A stretch of DNA of 64,000 nt, from assembly GCA_018376445.1 (NCBI GenBank), contig JAHABL010000007.1, positions 1 to 64,000 of the forward strand. The letters are read 5' to 3'. The notes below the pieces were generated by a model that saw only the letters and a list, made by a program, of their open reading frames with translations, made no database searches and was not told the origin of the DNA. Made by a program: the position numbers and the translations under genes. This DNA is from Mycobacteriales bacterium (lineage in GTDB: Bacteria; Actinomycetota; Actinomycetes; Mycobacteriales; Mycobacteriaceae). Positions 36,238 to 45,302 of this stretch are shown here, piece after piece (the first letter of the stretch is position 1; each line of letters begins with the position of its first letter).

Positions 36238-37578
36238 ATGTCCGATACCACACCGTCCCCTACCCCTTCAGCTCCCGTCCCCCCTACCTCTGGTACCCCT
36301 GCTGTAGGTCCGAGCCCTGCACAATTACGTCGCCGCACCTCCGTGGTAGCTCCCCCACGTTCACAGCCGGAAAAATGGGGTCGCGTTGACGAGGATGGTT
36401 CTGCATGGGTGAAGACGGCCGACGGAGAGCGCCTCATCGGAACATGGCAGGCGGGTGCCCCAGAGGAAGGGCTTGCCCATTTCGGCCGCCGTTATGACGA
36501 CCTCGTTACTGAAGTTTCTCTGCTTGAGCGGCGTCTTGAGAGCCATCCGGCGGAAGCTGCCACGACGCGCAAGCACGCAGAAGATTTGAAGGAATCTCTA
36601 GCTACTGCTGCAGTTATTGGTGATCTTGCGGCGCTAGATGAGCGGCTGCAAGAAGTCGTGGAAAAGTCCTTTACTGCAGAAGAGAAGGCAAAGGAACTTC
36701 GCCAGCAGCGTCGCGATGCCGCGATTGCAAGGAAGACAAAGCTTGTCGAAGAAGCTGAAGCAATTGGTGCATCTGCCACATCATGGAAGCAATCGGGTGA
36801 CCGTTTGCGGGACATCTTGGAAGAATGGAAGACCATTCACGGCATTGATCGGAAAACGGACGATGCATTGTGGAAGAGGTTCTCTCGTGCCCGGGAGAGT
36901 TTCAACCGGCGTCGCGGTTCTCACTTTGCGGAACTCGACCGCGTTCGCGCAGCAGCTGCGCGACGTAAAGAAGAGCTTGTCTCCGCGGCAGAAGCACTTC
37001 AAGATTCTGAGGAGTGGAATGACACCGCTGCCGAGTACCGCCATTTGATGTCAGAATGGAAGAAGGCAGGTCGCGCGCAGAAGGACGTCGATGATTCCTT
37101 GTGGGCACGCTTCAAGAAGGCTCAGGATAACTTCTTTGATCGGCGTAAGGCTGTGCTGGATGAGCGAGACTCGGAGTTTGCGGCCAACGGCGCCGCTAAG
37201 AGTGCCCTCCTCGAGGAGTATTCACCACGTATTAATGGTGCGGGGGACCATGCTGAAGCTCGCTCGCTTTTGAGCGAGCTAGCTAGCAAATGGGAGCAGA
37301 TTGGACGTGTTCCCCGCGCCGACATGCGGGCTCTCGACGATGCATTGCGGAGCCTTGAACGCCATGTTGCTGAGATGGAAAAGGCTGAGTGGCAACGGAC
37401 AGATCCGGAAGTACAGGCGCGCGCTCAACAGTTCTGGAACCGTGTCAAGGACTTTGAGGCTCAAGCGGAAAAGGCAGAAAAATCTGGCCGAACGGAGGAT
37501 GCAGAAAAGGCTCGCGCACAGGCTGCCCAGTGGACGGAGTGGGCGAAGGCCGCAGAGGACTCGCTCAACGGACGGTAA
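36238..37578 (+). CDS. DUF349 protein (Rv2731-like)
   Basis: A 446-aa highly charged helical protein with several DUF349 repeats, marked by W-K and F-x-R units such as LWKRFSRARESFNRRR and LWARFKKAQDNFFDRRK. A Pro-rich N-terminal 45 residues precede a short beta segment. ATG 36238 follows GAGG at about 36228; an in-frame upstream start is unlikely. Rv2731 of M. tuberculosis sits in the same place. Function is unknown; nucleic-acid or ribosome binding is plausible for such repeats. Confidence 0.88.
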   Translation: MSDTTPSPTPSAPVPPTSGTPAVGPSPAQLRRRTSVVAPPRSQPEKWGRVDEDGSAWVKTADGERLIGTWQAGAPEEGLAHFGRRYDDLVTEVSLLERRLESHPAEAATTRKHAEDLKESLATAAVIGDLAALDERLQEVVEKSFTAEEKAKELRQQRRDAAIARKTKLVEEAEAIGASATSWKQSGDRLRDILEEWKTIHGIDRKTDDALWKRFSRARESFNRRRGSHFAELDRVRAAAARRKEELVSAAEALQDSEEWNDTAAEYRHLMSEWKKAGRAQKDVDDSLWARFKKAQDNFFDRRKAVLDERDSEFAANGAAKSALLEEYSPRINGAGDHAEARSLLSELASKWEQIGRVPRADMRALDDALRSLERHVAEMEKAEWQRTDPEVQARAQQFWNRVKDFEAQAEKAEKSGRTEDAEKARAQAAQWTEWAKAAEDSLNGR

Positions 37579-37629
37579 TGGCATCAGACCGTTGTCACCA
37601 CGTATCAATAGCTGGAGAAAGCTCGCCTA

Positions 37630-39129
37630 CTATGCTTCTGCAGTGCGGAACGTGGGTATTCCCAACCCTGTGCCTACCGGCTTTACTTGGGGCTGAATCC
37701 CGGCCTCGTAGTTATCTCCAGCCTTGGTATGCCGAACAGAAAGGATACCGTCATCGGCGAGAAGGTGATGTGGAGCCGCATCGGTGATGGTGACGCTGAC
37801 CATATCACCAGGGCGGACTGTTTCAGCACTATGATCGGTGAAGTGAACGAGCCTGCCGCAGCGAGTACGTCCGCTGCGACGCTGAGTGGCGTTGTTCTTC
37901 CGGCCGTCGTGTGCGGTGACAAGCAATTCCTGGGTTGTACCGACAAGCTTCTGGTTTTCTTCTAAGGTGATGCGCTCCTGCATCGCTACCAACCGGTCGT
38001 AGCGTTCTTGGACTACCTCCGCCGGTACTTGATTACCCATTTCTGCTGCTGGGGTACCGGGGCGAGGTGAGTATTGGAACGTGAATGCACTGCTGAAGCG
38101 AACGCGTTCAACAACATCGAGGGTTTCTTGGAAGTCTTCTTCTGTCTCTCCGGGGAATCCGACAATGATATCCGTCGTGATGGCGGCGTTGGGGAGATGG
38201 TCCCGAACATTTTCAACAATGCTCAGGAACCTCTTTTGTCGATAAGAGCGACGCATCGCACGCAAAATGCGGTCTGAACCAGATTGCAGTGGCATATGAA
38301 GTTGTGGGCACACCACAGGAACTTCCGCCATTGCGAGCACGACATCTTCGGTGAATTCTGCCGGATGGGGTGAGGTGAACTTCAGACGCTCCAGCCCCGG
38401 GATCTCTCCACAAGCTCGCAATAGTTCAGAAAAGGCTTGACGATTCCGCGGGCGTTTCGGGTCAGCAAAGCTCATTCCGTAGGAGTTGACGTTTTGTCCG
38501 AGCAGGGTGATTTCCTGGATGCCCTCATCAACGAGGCTCTGGACTTCCGCAACGATATCTGTTGGCGGGCGATCGACCTCCTTACCGCGAAGTGAAGGGA
38601 CGATACAGTATGTGCACGTGTTATTACACCCCACAGAGATTGACACCCAGGCAGCATAGGAGGATTCTCGCTTCGCAGGGAGGGCCGAAGGAAATTCTTT
38701 AAGTGACTCATAAATCTCGACCTGTGCTTCCTGATTATGGCGAGCACGGCGTAAGAGTACGGGAAGCGAACCAAGGTTATGCGTTCCGAAGACAACATCT
38801 ACCCATGGCGCTCTGGCAAGGACGTCATCTTTGTCTTTTTGGGCAAGACAGCCGCCGACAGCGAATTGTAGGCGGGGATTATCGTCTTTCAAGGGGCGGA
38901 GGAGGCCCAGCGTTCCGTAGAGGCGGTTAGCTGCGTTTTCGCGCACAGCACAGGTATTGAACACGATGAGATCTGGTGTTCCTTCGCCGTCAAAGCTTGT
39001 GTAGCCATCTGCTTCGAGAACTCCGGCGATCCGTTCAGAATCGTGGACATTCATCTGGCACCCAAAGGTGCGGATCTCGTATTGCCTGCGCTCCACTGCG
39101 TTCCCCTCCTGTCTGGATGCTGTTTGCAT
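37630..39129 (-). CDS. miaB: tRNA-2-methylthio-N6-dimethylallyladenosine synthase
   Basis: A radical-SAM methylthiotransferase acting on i6A37 made by MiaA. The 499-aa product has Cys24, Cys60 and Cys94 for the auxiliary cluster, and Cys168, Cys172 and Cys175 (CNNTCTYC) for the radical-SAM cluster. A TRAM domain lies near 370-440, followed by a tail of about 50 residues. It is convergent with the DUF349 gene, 51 bases apart, and recX lies 39 bases upstream on the same strand, so recA-recX-miaB may be partly co-transcribed. Confidence 0.96.
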   Translation of the reverse strand: MQTASRQEGNAVERRQYEIRTFGCQMNVHDSERIAGVLEADGYTSFDGEGTPDLIVFNTCAVRENAANRLYGTLGLLRPLKDDNPRLQFAVGGCLAQKDKDDVLARAPWVDVVFGTHNLGSLPVLLRRARHNQEAQVEIYESLKEFPSALPAKRESSYAAWVSISVGCNNTCTYCIVPSLRGKEVDRPPTDIVAEVQSLVDEGIQEITLLGQNVNSYGMSFADPKRPRNRQAFSELLRACGEIPGLERLKFTSPHPAEFTEDVVLAMAEVPVVCPQLHMPLQSGSDRILRAMRRSYRQKRFLSIVENVRDHLPNAAITTDIIVGFPGETEEDFQETLDVVERVRFSSAFTFQYSPRPGTPAAEMGNQVPAEVVQERYDRLVAMQERITLEENQKLVGTTQELLVTAHDGRKNNATQRRSGRTRCGRLVHFTDHSAETVRPGDMVSVTITDAAPHHLLADDGILSVRHTKAGDNYEAGIQPQVKPVGTGLGIPTFRTAEA

Positions 39130-39168
39130 GGGCAGGTCTCCCAGTTTACCCGAGCTGGGGAACTTCTC

Positions 39169-39774
39169 TTATTTCAAGAACGAGTTGGCGCGATGCTCGG
39201 TTAAGGTATCTTGGGTGACACGCTGTGCCAATTCACTGGAAAACCCCCGCCGGGCCAGCATGTTGTAAAGACGGCGCTGTTGTTTGCGGTAGATCTCACG
39301 GTCGCTGAGGCTATCCGGATCGATCGCTCGTAGTTTTCGGGAGAGAAGCCTCCGTGCACTATCCTCCTCCAGTTCTGAGGGAAGGCTCTCGAGTGCCGCG
39401 TCAATAATGGTAGAGGGGATCCCTTTGTGACGTAGTTCTTGACGGAGGACACTTTTCCCACGTGCACTGTGTTGAGCGCGTGAGGTAACCCATTCACGTG
39501 CGAATCGCTCATCATCGAGCAGCTTGATTTCGCTAAAACGTACGACGAGGTCGTCCACAATTTCTGTAGGAAAACCTTTATCTCGGAGGCGATCGGCAAG
39601 CTCCCTGCTACTCCGTTCACGGACAGAAAGGAGCCGCAGCGCAGCCTCTCTAGCGCGATCAGGAAGATCGTCGGTGAGCTCGTCTCCACCATGAGACGAT
39701 GAGGACAGCACACTCTCGGTTGCCTCCCGAAGAGCGTGGAGGGTGTGCTGCCGATGGTCGTAATTTATCGTCAA
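39169..39774 (-). CDS. recX: Regulatory protein RecX
   Basis: A 201-aa helical modulator of RecA filaments. Typical repeats are seen: LLSVRERSSRELADRLRDKGF, LLDDERFAREWVTSR and the QELRHKGIPSTIID segment. It uses a rare TTG start at 39774, 3 bases after the recA stop, which fits low, coupled expression relative to recA. No better ATG lies before the conserved part. Confidence 0.93.
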   Translation of the reverse strand: MTINYDHRQHTLHALREATESVLSSSSHGGDELTDDLPDRAREAALRLLSVRERSSRELADRLRDKGFPTEIVDDLVVRFSEIKLLDDERFAREWVTSRAQHSARGKSVLRQELRHKGIPSTIIDAALESLPSELEEDSARRLLSRKLRAIDPDSLSDREIYRKQQRRLYNMLARRGFSSELAQRVTQDTLTEHRANSFLK

Positions 39775-39777
39775 GGT

Positions 39778-40839
39778 TTAGAAATCCACTGAACCATCAT
39801 CGGTAATAGCTGCCTCATCATCGGGTTCATTGGCGTAAGCACCGATCTTAAGTTTGCGGAGAATCTTTTCTTCGATCTCATCGCAGAGGGCAGGATTCTC
39901 CCGAAGATTGGCACGTACCTTTTCTTTTCCTTGTCCTAGTTGATCGCCTTCGTAGGTGTACCAGGATCCGGATTTGCGAATAAACCCTTGTTCGACGCCC
40001 ATATCGATAATGGAGCCTTCGCGAGAAATACCTTGCCCATAAAGAAGGTCAAATTCTGCTTGTTTAAAGGGTGGCGCAACCTTGTTCTTAACCACTTTCA
40101 CACGAGTTCGGTTGCCGACAGGCTCTGTACCATCTTTCAGAGTCTCAATACGACGCACATCCAGACGTACCGATGAGTAGAACTTGAGGGCTTTACCACC
40201 CGTGGTTGTTTCGGGGGATCCGAACATCACACCGATCTTCTCACGGAGCTGATTGATGAAGATGGCGGTAGTGCCAGAGGCGGAGAGCCCGCCAGTCATT
40301 TTACGAAGTGCTTGGCTCATCAATCGCGCCTGCAGGCCAACGTGGCTATCGCCCATCTCGCCTTCAATTTCGGCACGTGGTACCAGCGCGGCAACAGAGT
40401 CAATCACGATGATGTCGATGGCTCCCGAGCGAACGAGCATATCGGCAATTTCGAGTGCTTGTTCTCCTGTGTCAGGCTGCGAAACGAGCAACGCATCGGT
40501 ATCCACACCAAGTGCGCGCGCATACTCGGGGTCGAGAGCATGTTCGGCATCGATGAAGGCGGCAATTCCGCCCGCCTTTTGGGCGTTTGCTACTGCATGA
40601 AGGGCGACCGTCGTCTTACCTGATGACTCCGGACCATAAATTTCTATCACTCGACCACGTGGCAAACCACCGACACCGAGAGCAATGTCCAGGGCGATTG
40701 AACCGGTAGGAATAGCCGCAACTGCTTGATGCTGCTCATCGCCCAAGCGCATCACCGATCCCTTACCGTACTGCTTATCGATCTGTGCCAGGGCATGCTC
40801 CAAGGCCTTAGAACGGTCGGGAATTTTTCCAGCGGCCAT
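39778..40839 (-). CDS. recA: Recombinase RecA
   Basis: DNA strand-exchange ATPase and LexA co-protease. It has 353 aa and no intein, unlike M. tuberculosis RecA. Walker A GPESSGKTT is near 69-77, and the L2-type segment and MAW-like residues are intact. ATG 40839 follows AAAGGAG. An SOS box lies about 90 bp upstream. recX follows at once. Confidence 0.98.
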   Translation of the reverse strand: MAAGKIPDRSKALEHALAQIDKQYGKGSVMRLGDEQHQAVAAIPTGSIALDIALGVGGLPRGRVIEIYGPESSGKTTVALHAVANAQKAGGIAAFIDAEHALDPEYARALGVDTDALLVSQPDTGEQALEIADMLVRSGAIDIIVIDSVAALVPRAEIEGEMGDSHVGLQARLMSQALRKMTGGLSASGTTAIFINQLREKIGVMFGSPETTTGGKALKFYSSVRLDVRRIETLKDGTEPVGNRTRVKVVKNKVAPPFKQAEFDLLYGQGISREGSIIDMGVEQGFIRKSGSWYTYEGDQLGQGKEKVRANLRENPALCDEIEEKILRKLKIGAYANEPDDEAAITDDGSVDF

Positions 40840-40929
40840 GAGTGGTTTCTCCTTTGCAGTGTCGTTCGCTGTTGTTACTGCCCACTATAAAGAGACCTAG
40901 TAACAAAAGTTCGATTATCCACAGTCTAA

Positions 40930-40945
40930 TAGAACACAGTTTCGA
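40930..40945. promoter_or_regulatory. LexA (SOS) box upstream of recA
   Basis: TAGAAC-ACAG-TTTCGA matches TCGAAC-N4-GTTCGA at 10 of 12 fixed bases, about 91 bp before the recA start. Confidence 0.65.
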
Positions 40946-40988
40946 ATTTCTACTTTAATGATCGTGCCATGCAGGGTTCTCAGCACTA

Positions 40989-41219
40989 TTAATCCACCAT
41001 GTCGCCCGCACCGATGTCCGGTCCCCATTGTCTTTCCGCCGGAACTTGCTGATGCCGACAGAGTGCGAGCCACACTTCTCGAATGTCATAGCCGGCATCT
41101 AGTGCTTCCTGGGGAGTTTTTCCATCAAGATCACTCAATACCGTGTCATTAAGGAGGCTATCCCCCACCATCTCTCCAAATTCTCGGTGGAGTGCTACCT
41201 GGAATTCTGTCATTCGCAC
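40989..41219 (-). CDS. DUF3046 protein (Rv2738c-like)
   Basis: A 76-aa conserved actinobacterial protein found next to recA; function unknown. Typical pattern: TEFQVALHREFG and the GYDIREVWLALC segment. GTG 41219 is taken because it gives the MRMTEF start and has a TAGGCT box 6 bases upstream; an ATG lies two codons later. Reads towards recA on the same strand but is separated from it by the recA control region. Confidence 0.86.
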   Translation of the reverse strand: MRMTEFQVALHREFGEMVGDSLLNDTVLSDLDGKTPQEALDAGYDIREVWLALCRHQQVPAERQWGPDIGAGDMVD

Positions 41220-41225
41220 ACGCTA

Positions 41226-41231
41226 AGCCTA
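41226..41231 (-). promoter_or_regulatory. Candidate -10 box for leaderless DUF3046 gene
   Basis: TAGGCT on the minus strand fits TANNNT and ends 6 bases before the GTG at 41219. No ribosome site is evident. Confidence 0.4.
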
Positions 41232-41275
41232 GCGAGGTTTACGCTTTGTGACATATGGTCTACTCAGAACATCAT

Positions 41276-41288
41276 TGAACACTGTCTA
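41276..41288 (+). promoter_or_regulatory. Possible BioQ-type operator before bioY
   Basis: TGAAC-ACT-GTCTA lies 15 bases before the bioY start. It resembles the C. glutamicum BioQ motif that I recall as TGAAC-N3-GTTAC, with an imperfect second half. Location is right for repression by a biotin regulator. Confidence 0.3.
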
Positions 41289-41302
41289 CTAAATCTCATC
41301 TT

Positions 41303-41992
41303 ATGTCTACTTCCCACTCTTCCTCCCCCGCCAGAGACGTAGCGTACATTGCTGTTTTCGCTGCGGTGACAATTGTGCTGGGTTTCATTCCTCCATTACC
41401 CGCTGGCCCACTTGGCGTCCCCATCCTAGTGCAGAATCTCGGCATCATTCTTATGGGAATGGTCCTAGGACCACGACGAGGTGCGCTAGCCGCACTGCTC
41501 TTCATCGCACTCGCCTGCACCGGCCTCCCCATTCTGGCGGGAGGACGCTCAGGTCTCGTTGCACTCGCCTCCCCCACGGCTGGGTTCTTCCTGGGATATC
41601 TCCCAGCCGCTGCGGTCATCGGACTCATCACACAGTGGCGCACGGGGAGAAATGTAGGCATCAATATTCTTGCTGGTCTCCTCGGTGGCATCGTCATCAA
41701 CTATGCCTTTGGTATCGCTGGAATGATGGTTATTGGCCGTATTTCCTTCACTGCCGCTGTCGTCACCTTGCCGGCCTATCTCCCCGGAGACCTCCTCAAG
41801 ATCGTTGTAGCAGCGGCGGTTACTGCCGCACAGCTGAAAGCCCTTCCCCATATTCGGCCTCTGCCTGGTGAAGAGAAGCGGGCTTTGGACACGCTCAAAC
41901 AGCTAGACGCAGAAATGCCGGTTCAACCACGACGAGAGAAAGACACTACACCCACTTGGGATAGTGCTCCCGGAGACGAGCAACAATCATGA
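41303..41992 (+). CDS. bioY: Biotin ECF transporter substrate-binding membrane protein BioY
   Basis: The S component that binds biotin in the membrane. The 229-aa product has about six membrane helices (VAYIAVFAAVTIVLGFIPPLP, GIILMGMVLGPRRGALAALLF and later ones) and the BioY pattern ALACTGLPILAGGRSGL ... SPTAGF. The C-terminal 40 residues are charged and cytosolic. The stop overlaps the ATG of bioM. Together with bioM and bioN this is a complete biotin importer. Confidence 0.95.
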   Translation: MSTSHSSSPARDVAYIAVFAAVTIVLGFIPPLPAGPLGVPILVQNLGIILMGMVLGPRRGALAALLFIALACTGLPILAGGRSGLVALASPTAGFFLGYLPAAAVIGLITQWRTGRNVGINILAGLLGGIVINYAFGIAGMMVIGRISFTAAVVTLPAYLPGDLLKIVVAAAVTAAQLKALPHIRPLPGEEKRALDTLKQLDAEMPVQPRREKDTTPTWDSAPGDEQQS

Positions 41993-42666
41993 TTGAACTA
42001 CAGGACGTTTCCCACGCATTCGAGGATACTGTTGTCCTTCGCCACATCTCTGCAGTTCTCACAGAACAACGCATCGGTATTACCGGCCCCAATGGATCGG
42101 GTAAATCAACGTTTATTCGAATGTTAAATGGACTCATCATTCCCACCCGCGGTGAGGTGATTGTCAACGGTCTTAGCACTCGGAATGCGCGTGCCAAGAT
42201 CCGCCAGCATACTGGCTTCATTTTTTCCGATCCGCGTACACAAATCCTCATGCCCACCCTCATCGAAGATGTTGAGTTCTCCCTGCGGTCTCGCGTTAAA
42301 GATAAACAAACGAGGCGGCAACAGGCGCTCCGTCATCTCACGGATTTTGGATTAGCGGACCGGGCGGGCTCCTCGCCACATGAACTATCCGGTGGGCAGC
42401 AACAGCTCCTTGCCATAGCCTCCATCATGGCTATCGACCCCCAACTCGTGCTTGCCGATGAACCTACCGCACTGTTGGATAGGCGCAATACGCGCCATCT
42501 TCTAACCGTGTTCCATGAAATGGATGCACAGATTGTCGTCGTATCCCACGATTTTTCCGTTCTCGAACAGATGGATCGCGTGCTGGTATTAAACAACGGC
42601 AGCATTCTCGCAGACGACAGTCCCTCACAAGCATTAGCGGCTTATGACGCATTCTTAGACAACTAG
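41989..42666 (+). CDS. bioM: ECF transporter ATP-binding protein BioM
   Basis: The ATPase of the biotin importer. The 225-aa product has Walker A GPNGSGKST, Q-loop region FSDPRTQIL, ABC signature ELSGGQQQLLAIA, and Walker B LVLADEPTALLD. The ATG overlaps the bioY stop in ATGA (41989-41992), so the two are coupled. Confidence 0.95.
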   Translation: MIELQDVSHAFEDTVVLRHISAVLTEQRIGITGPNGSGKSTFIRMLNGLIIPTRGEVIVNGLSTRNARAKIRQHTGFIFSDPRTQILMPTLIEDVEFSLRSRVKDKQTRRQQALRHLTDFGLADRAGSSPHELSGGQQQLLAIASIMAIDPQLVLADEPTALLDRRNTRHLLTVFHEMDAQIVVVSHDFSVLEQMDRVLVLNNGSILADDSPSQALAAYDAFLDN

Positions 42667-42678
42667 CAGGCGCGCACG

Positions 42679-43302
42679 ATGGCTATTAGAACACTTGGGG
42701 TGTACTACCCGGGAACATCGTTCCTCCACCGTCTACCCGCTGCCGCTAAGCTTGTGGGATTAGTGCTCTGGGTGGTTGCTGTCGCGGCCGGCTGCCGCCA
42801 GGTTTCTTGGGTAGCCGTACCACTCGTACTGGTAGGCATACTTCTTGCTGTGGTGCATGCTCCGGTTCGCATCATTTGGACGCAGATATGGCCAACTCTT
42901 CCCCTTCTCGTCCTCATCGGTCTCTATCAGTGGTGGGCGGTCGATTGGCAAGAAGCGCTTCGCATTACCGGCATAATCCTCTGCTGTATTCTTGCGGCTA
43001 TTAGCATCACTCTCACCACGCGCGTGACAGAGATGATCGACGGCTACGCTATCCTACTCCGTCCACTTCATTGTCTAGGGGCGCCTACTGACCGCATTGC
43101 TTTGGCCTTCGCTCTCACTCTGCAGACTATTCCAGCCATCTCTGCGATGGTGAATGAGGTCCGAGAGTCTCTGTGGTCCCGGGGTGCTACACGTTCTCTT
43201 CGTGCTCTTACCACTCCTCTACTTTCCCGGATCCTGCACTATGCTGACGAAGTTGCAGATGCGTTAGTGGCCCGGGGAATCGATGATTCACCGGACCACT
43301 AA
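42679..43302 (+). CDS. bioN: ECF transporter membrane protein BioN (CbiQ family)
   Basis: The T component linking BioM to BioY. The 207-aa product has four to five membrane helices and the coupling motifs of the family near the C-terminus: SLWSRGATRSLRA and DALVARGID, the Ala-Arg-Gly signatures that contact the ATPase. It starts 12 bases after bioM and ends the operon, convergent with pspA. Confidence 0.92.
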   Translation: MAIRTLGVYYPGTSFLHRLPAAAKLVGLVLWVVAVAAGCRQVSWVAVPLVLVGILLAVVHAPVRIIWTQIWPTLPLLVLIGLYQWWAVDWQEALRITGIILCCILAAISITLTTRVTEMIDGYAILLRPLHCLGAPTDRIALAFALTLQTIPAISAMVNEVRESLWSRGATRSLRALTTPLLSRILHYADEVADALVARGIDDSPDH

Positions 43303-43404
43303 CGGGGAGCCTTAAAGCGTAAGAGAATAGTACTGCGCAGTATCGAGGACTGAGCTACAACTTACTGAGCAAAACGGTTATCAACCGGTTCGACAGGAGG
43401 AGTC

Positions 43405-44229
43405 TCATTCAACGTTAGTGTCACCAGCGTCGACAGGCGCCGCGGTCTCTTCTGGAGCAGCAGCGAGTTGCTCAGGGGAAGAGCTCTCCCCACCCGGCAG
43501 TTCGCCCGCAGCCATCATTTGTGCACGGATCTCTTCAAGACGGTTATTGGTAATCATCTCCGAGGAGTTGGCTTCAATTTCCATCATGCGGGTAGCCATG
43601 CCACCATTCGCAAGCTCAGTCTGGCCCATAGCTTGGGCATAGCGGCTTTCAATCTTCTCCCGAACCTGCTCAAGGTTGGGGACAACGTTGTCTGCTTCGA
43701 AGGCGTTCAGCTGCTGCATAGTCTGAACCACCTTCTCCTGCATCTTGGCCTGATCCAGCTGATTCAGAAGCTTGGTGCGTTCTGCCAGCTGTTGCTGGAG
43801 GACACGCGCATTGCGCTCAACAGCCGCGCGGGCGGCATCTGATGCTCCGCTAGACTGAGCGTAGAGAGACTTCAGGTCGGTAACAGCAGTCTCGGCGGTT
43901 ACAAGCTGCGCAGAAAAAGCATTCGCAGCATTTTCGTATTCGCCAGCCTTGTCCTTGTCGCCCTTCTTACGGGCATCCTCGGCCATCAGGAGAGCCTGAC
44001 GAACGTTGTTCTTGATCTTCTCTACATCAGCAAGCTGACGGTTCATTTTCATCTCAAGCTGGCGCTGATTACCGACAACGGCGGCAGCTTGCTGGGACAG
44101 TTCTTGGTGCTGACGCTTTGCCTCTGCAATCGCCTGTTCAATCTGCACCTTAGGATCTGCGTTTTCCTCAACCGTAAGGTCGAGCTTTGCCATCAAGTAC
44201 TTCCAGGCCTTAACAAAGGGATTGGCCAT
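43405..44229 (-). CDS. pspA: PspA/IM30 family protein (35 kDa antigen type)
   Basis: An ESCRT-III-like peripheral membrane protein that protects the envelope. It has 274 aa, almost wholly helical with long coiled coils (about 25-200), a conserved amphipathic start (KAWKYLMAKLDLTVEENADPK) and an acidic Ala/Glu/Pro-rich tail. ATG 44229 follows GAGGAG. It lies downstream of clgR, 164 bases apart, as in M. tuberculosis (Rv2745c-Rv2744c). The two mycobacterial partners after it, Rv2743c and Rv2742c, are not present; bioN follows in the opposite direction. Confidence 0.94.
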   Translation of the reverse strand: MANPFVKAWKYLMAKLDLTVEENADPKVQIEQAIAEAKRQHQELSQQAAAVVGNQRQLEMKMNRQLADVEKIKNNVRQALLMAEDARKKGDKDKAGEYENAANAFSAQLVTAETAVTDLKSLYAQSSGASDAARAAVERNARVLQQQLAERTKLLNQLDQAKMQEKVVQTMQQLNAFEADNVVPNLEQVREKIESRYAQAMGQTELANGGMATRMMEIEANSSEMITNNRLEEIRAQMMAAGELPGGESSSPEQLAAAPEETAAPVDAGDTNVE

Positions 44230-44393
44230 TCCTACTCCTCAACGTAGACAGATCAGCAAGTTGTGTGATGCCGCTGATGGAGCATCCTCCCGATGGGGAG
44301 CTGCTACCACCGATAGTACAGAACGAGCGAACGTTGTAGGTGAGCTACTTCGGCACACTTTTCGCCTGAAACGGACTATCTACTGTGTTGAAG

Positions 44394-44690
44394 TTAAGCA
44401 ACTACGCGGAGACGGGAATCTTGCTCAACTCCCATCAGAGATGCTGCTCGCAGTAACACTACTGCGAGATTCACACCAAGGGCGTCACAGATAGACCGGA
44501 GAACTTCCGATGACACTTCTTTACGGCCACGTTCGAGCTCAGAAAGGTAACCGGAACTAACGCGGGCTGCTTCTGCCACATCACGAAGAGTGCGGTTGGC
44601 ATCGAGACGGTAGGTTCGGAGAACTGCGCCCAGGGCTTCACGAAGAAGGGGGCGGGTATTAGTAGTCGCTGCGTTATTCACATTCAGCAC
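44394..44690 (-). CDS. clgR: Transcriptional regulator ClgR
   Basis: An activator of clp protease and envelope-stress genes. The 98-aa product has a Cro/CI-type helix-turn-helix: TLRDVAEAARVSSGYLSELERGRKEVSSEVLRSICDAL, with the residue pattern of ClgR. GTG 44690 is taken as the start, though an in-frame GTG at 44681 is also possible. A sequence close to the ClgR binding motif lies 6 bases upstream, consistent with autoregulation. The cellular level of ClgR is usually set by Clp proteolysis. Confidence 0.92.
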   Translation of the reverse strand: MLNVNNAATTNTRPLLREALGAVLRTYRLDANRTLRDVAEAARVSSGYLSELERGRKEVSSEVLRSICDALGVNLAVVLLRAASLMGVEQDSRLRVVA

Positions 44691-44695
44691 AACAA

Positions 44696-44706
44696 CGCTG
44701 TGAGCG
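44696..44706. promoter_or_regulatory. ClgR-type binding box
   Basis: CGCTGTGAGCG fits the core CGCYNANRGCG that I recall for corynebacterial ClgR at all but one fixed base. It is directly in front of the clgR start, so it may serve autoregulation. Confidence 0.5.
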
Positions 44707-44816
44707 AATTAATTCCCGAATTTTCTCTACGCCATTAAGAAGAGGGAGGATTATCTTTAAATAGCCAGTTCACAGCCTTAAAAGCATGATATTAATACTA
44801 CTTTTTAATATGTATG

Positions 44817-45299
44817 TTAACTGAGAAGATCACACACCATACCCAAAGCGATATCGACACTTTGCTGTCGAATGTCCTGCCGGCTTCCCCGAAAATGACA
44901 CTCGCGAACGCTGACCGGTCCATGCGGCAAAGCCACACCAATAAAGACCGTTCCCACTGGATGTCCCCCCTGCGTGGCAGGTCCCGCCACTCCAGTGAGT
45001 CCAATCCCAATATCAGCTTGGCACGCTCGTCTCGCCCCCTCTGCTAGCTCGGCAGCGGTATCTTCCGCAACAGGGCCTACTTTCTGAAGCGTAGCGGCAG
45101 ATACACCCGCCAAGCGATGTTTGAGATCGGTGGCATAGACAACAAGACCACCGCGCAGCACCGCACTGGCACCTGGTACTGCTGCAAGACTCGCACACAA
45201 CATACCAGCGGTCAGCGACTCAGCTGCAGCAATGGTGAGACCACGCTTACTCAACTCCGCAATTGTCGCCACCGCTAGGGGAGATTGCACCGTCTCCAC
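44817..45299 (-). CDS. cinA: CinA C-terminal domain protein (nicotinamide-nucleotide amidase type)
   Basis: A 160-aa protein with only the C-terminal CinA domain (PncC type), which deamidates NMN in characterised members. Motifs: AAAESLTAGMLCASLAAVPGAS, GGLVVYA and GLTGVAGP. It starts at GTG 45299, 3 bases after pgsA, so translation is probably coupled. The pgsA-cinA-clgR order is that of corynebacteria. The symbol follows common usage; the N-terminal CinA part is absent. Confidence 0.9.
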   Translation of the reverse strand: METVQSPLAVATIAELSKRGLTIAAAESLTAGMLCASLAAVPGASAVLRGGLVVYATDLKHRLAGVSAATLQKVGPVAEDTAAELAEGARRACQADIGIGLTGVAGPATQGGHPVGTVFIGVALPHGPVSVRECHFRGSRQDIRQQSVDIALGMVCDLLS

Positions 45300-45302
45300 G
45301 GG

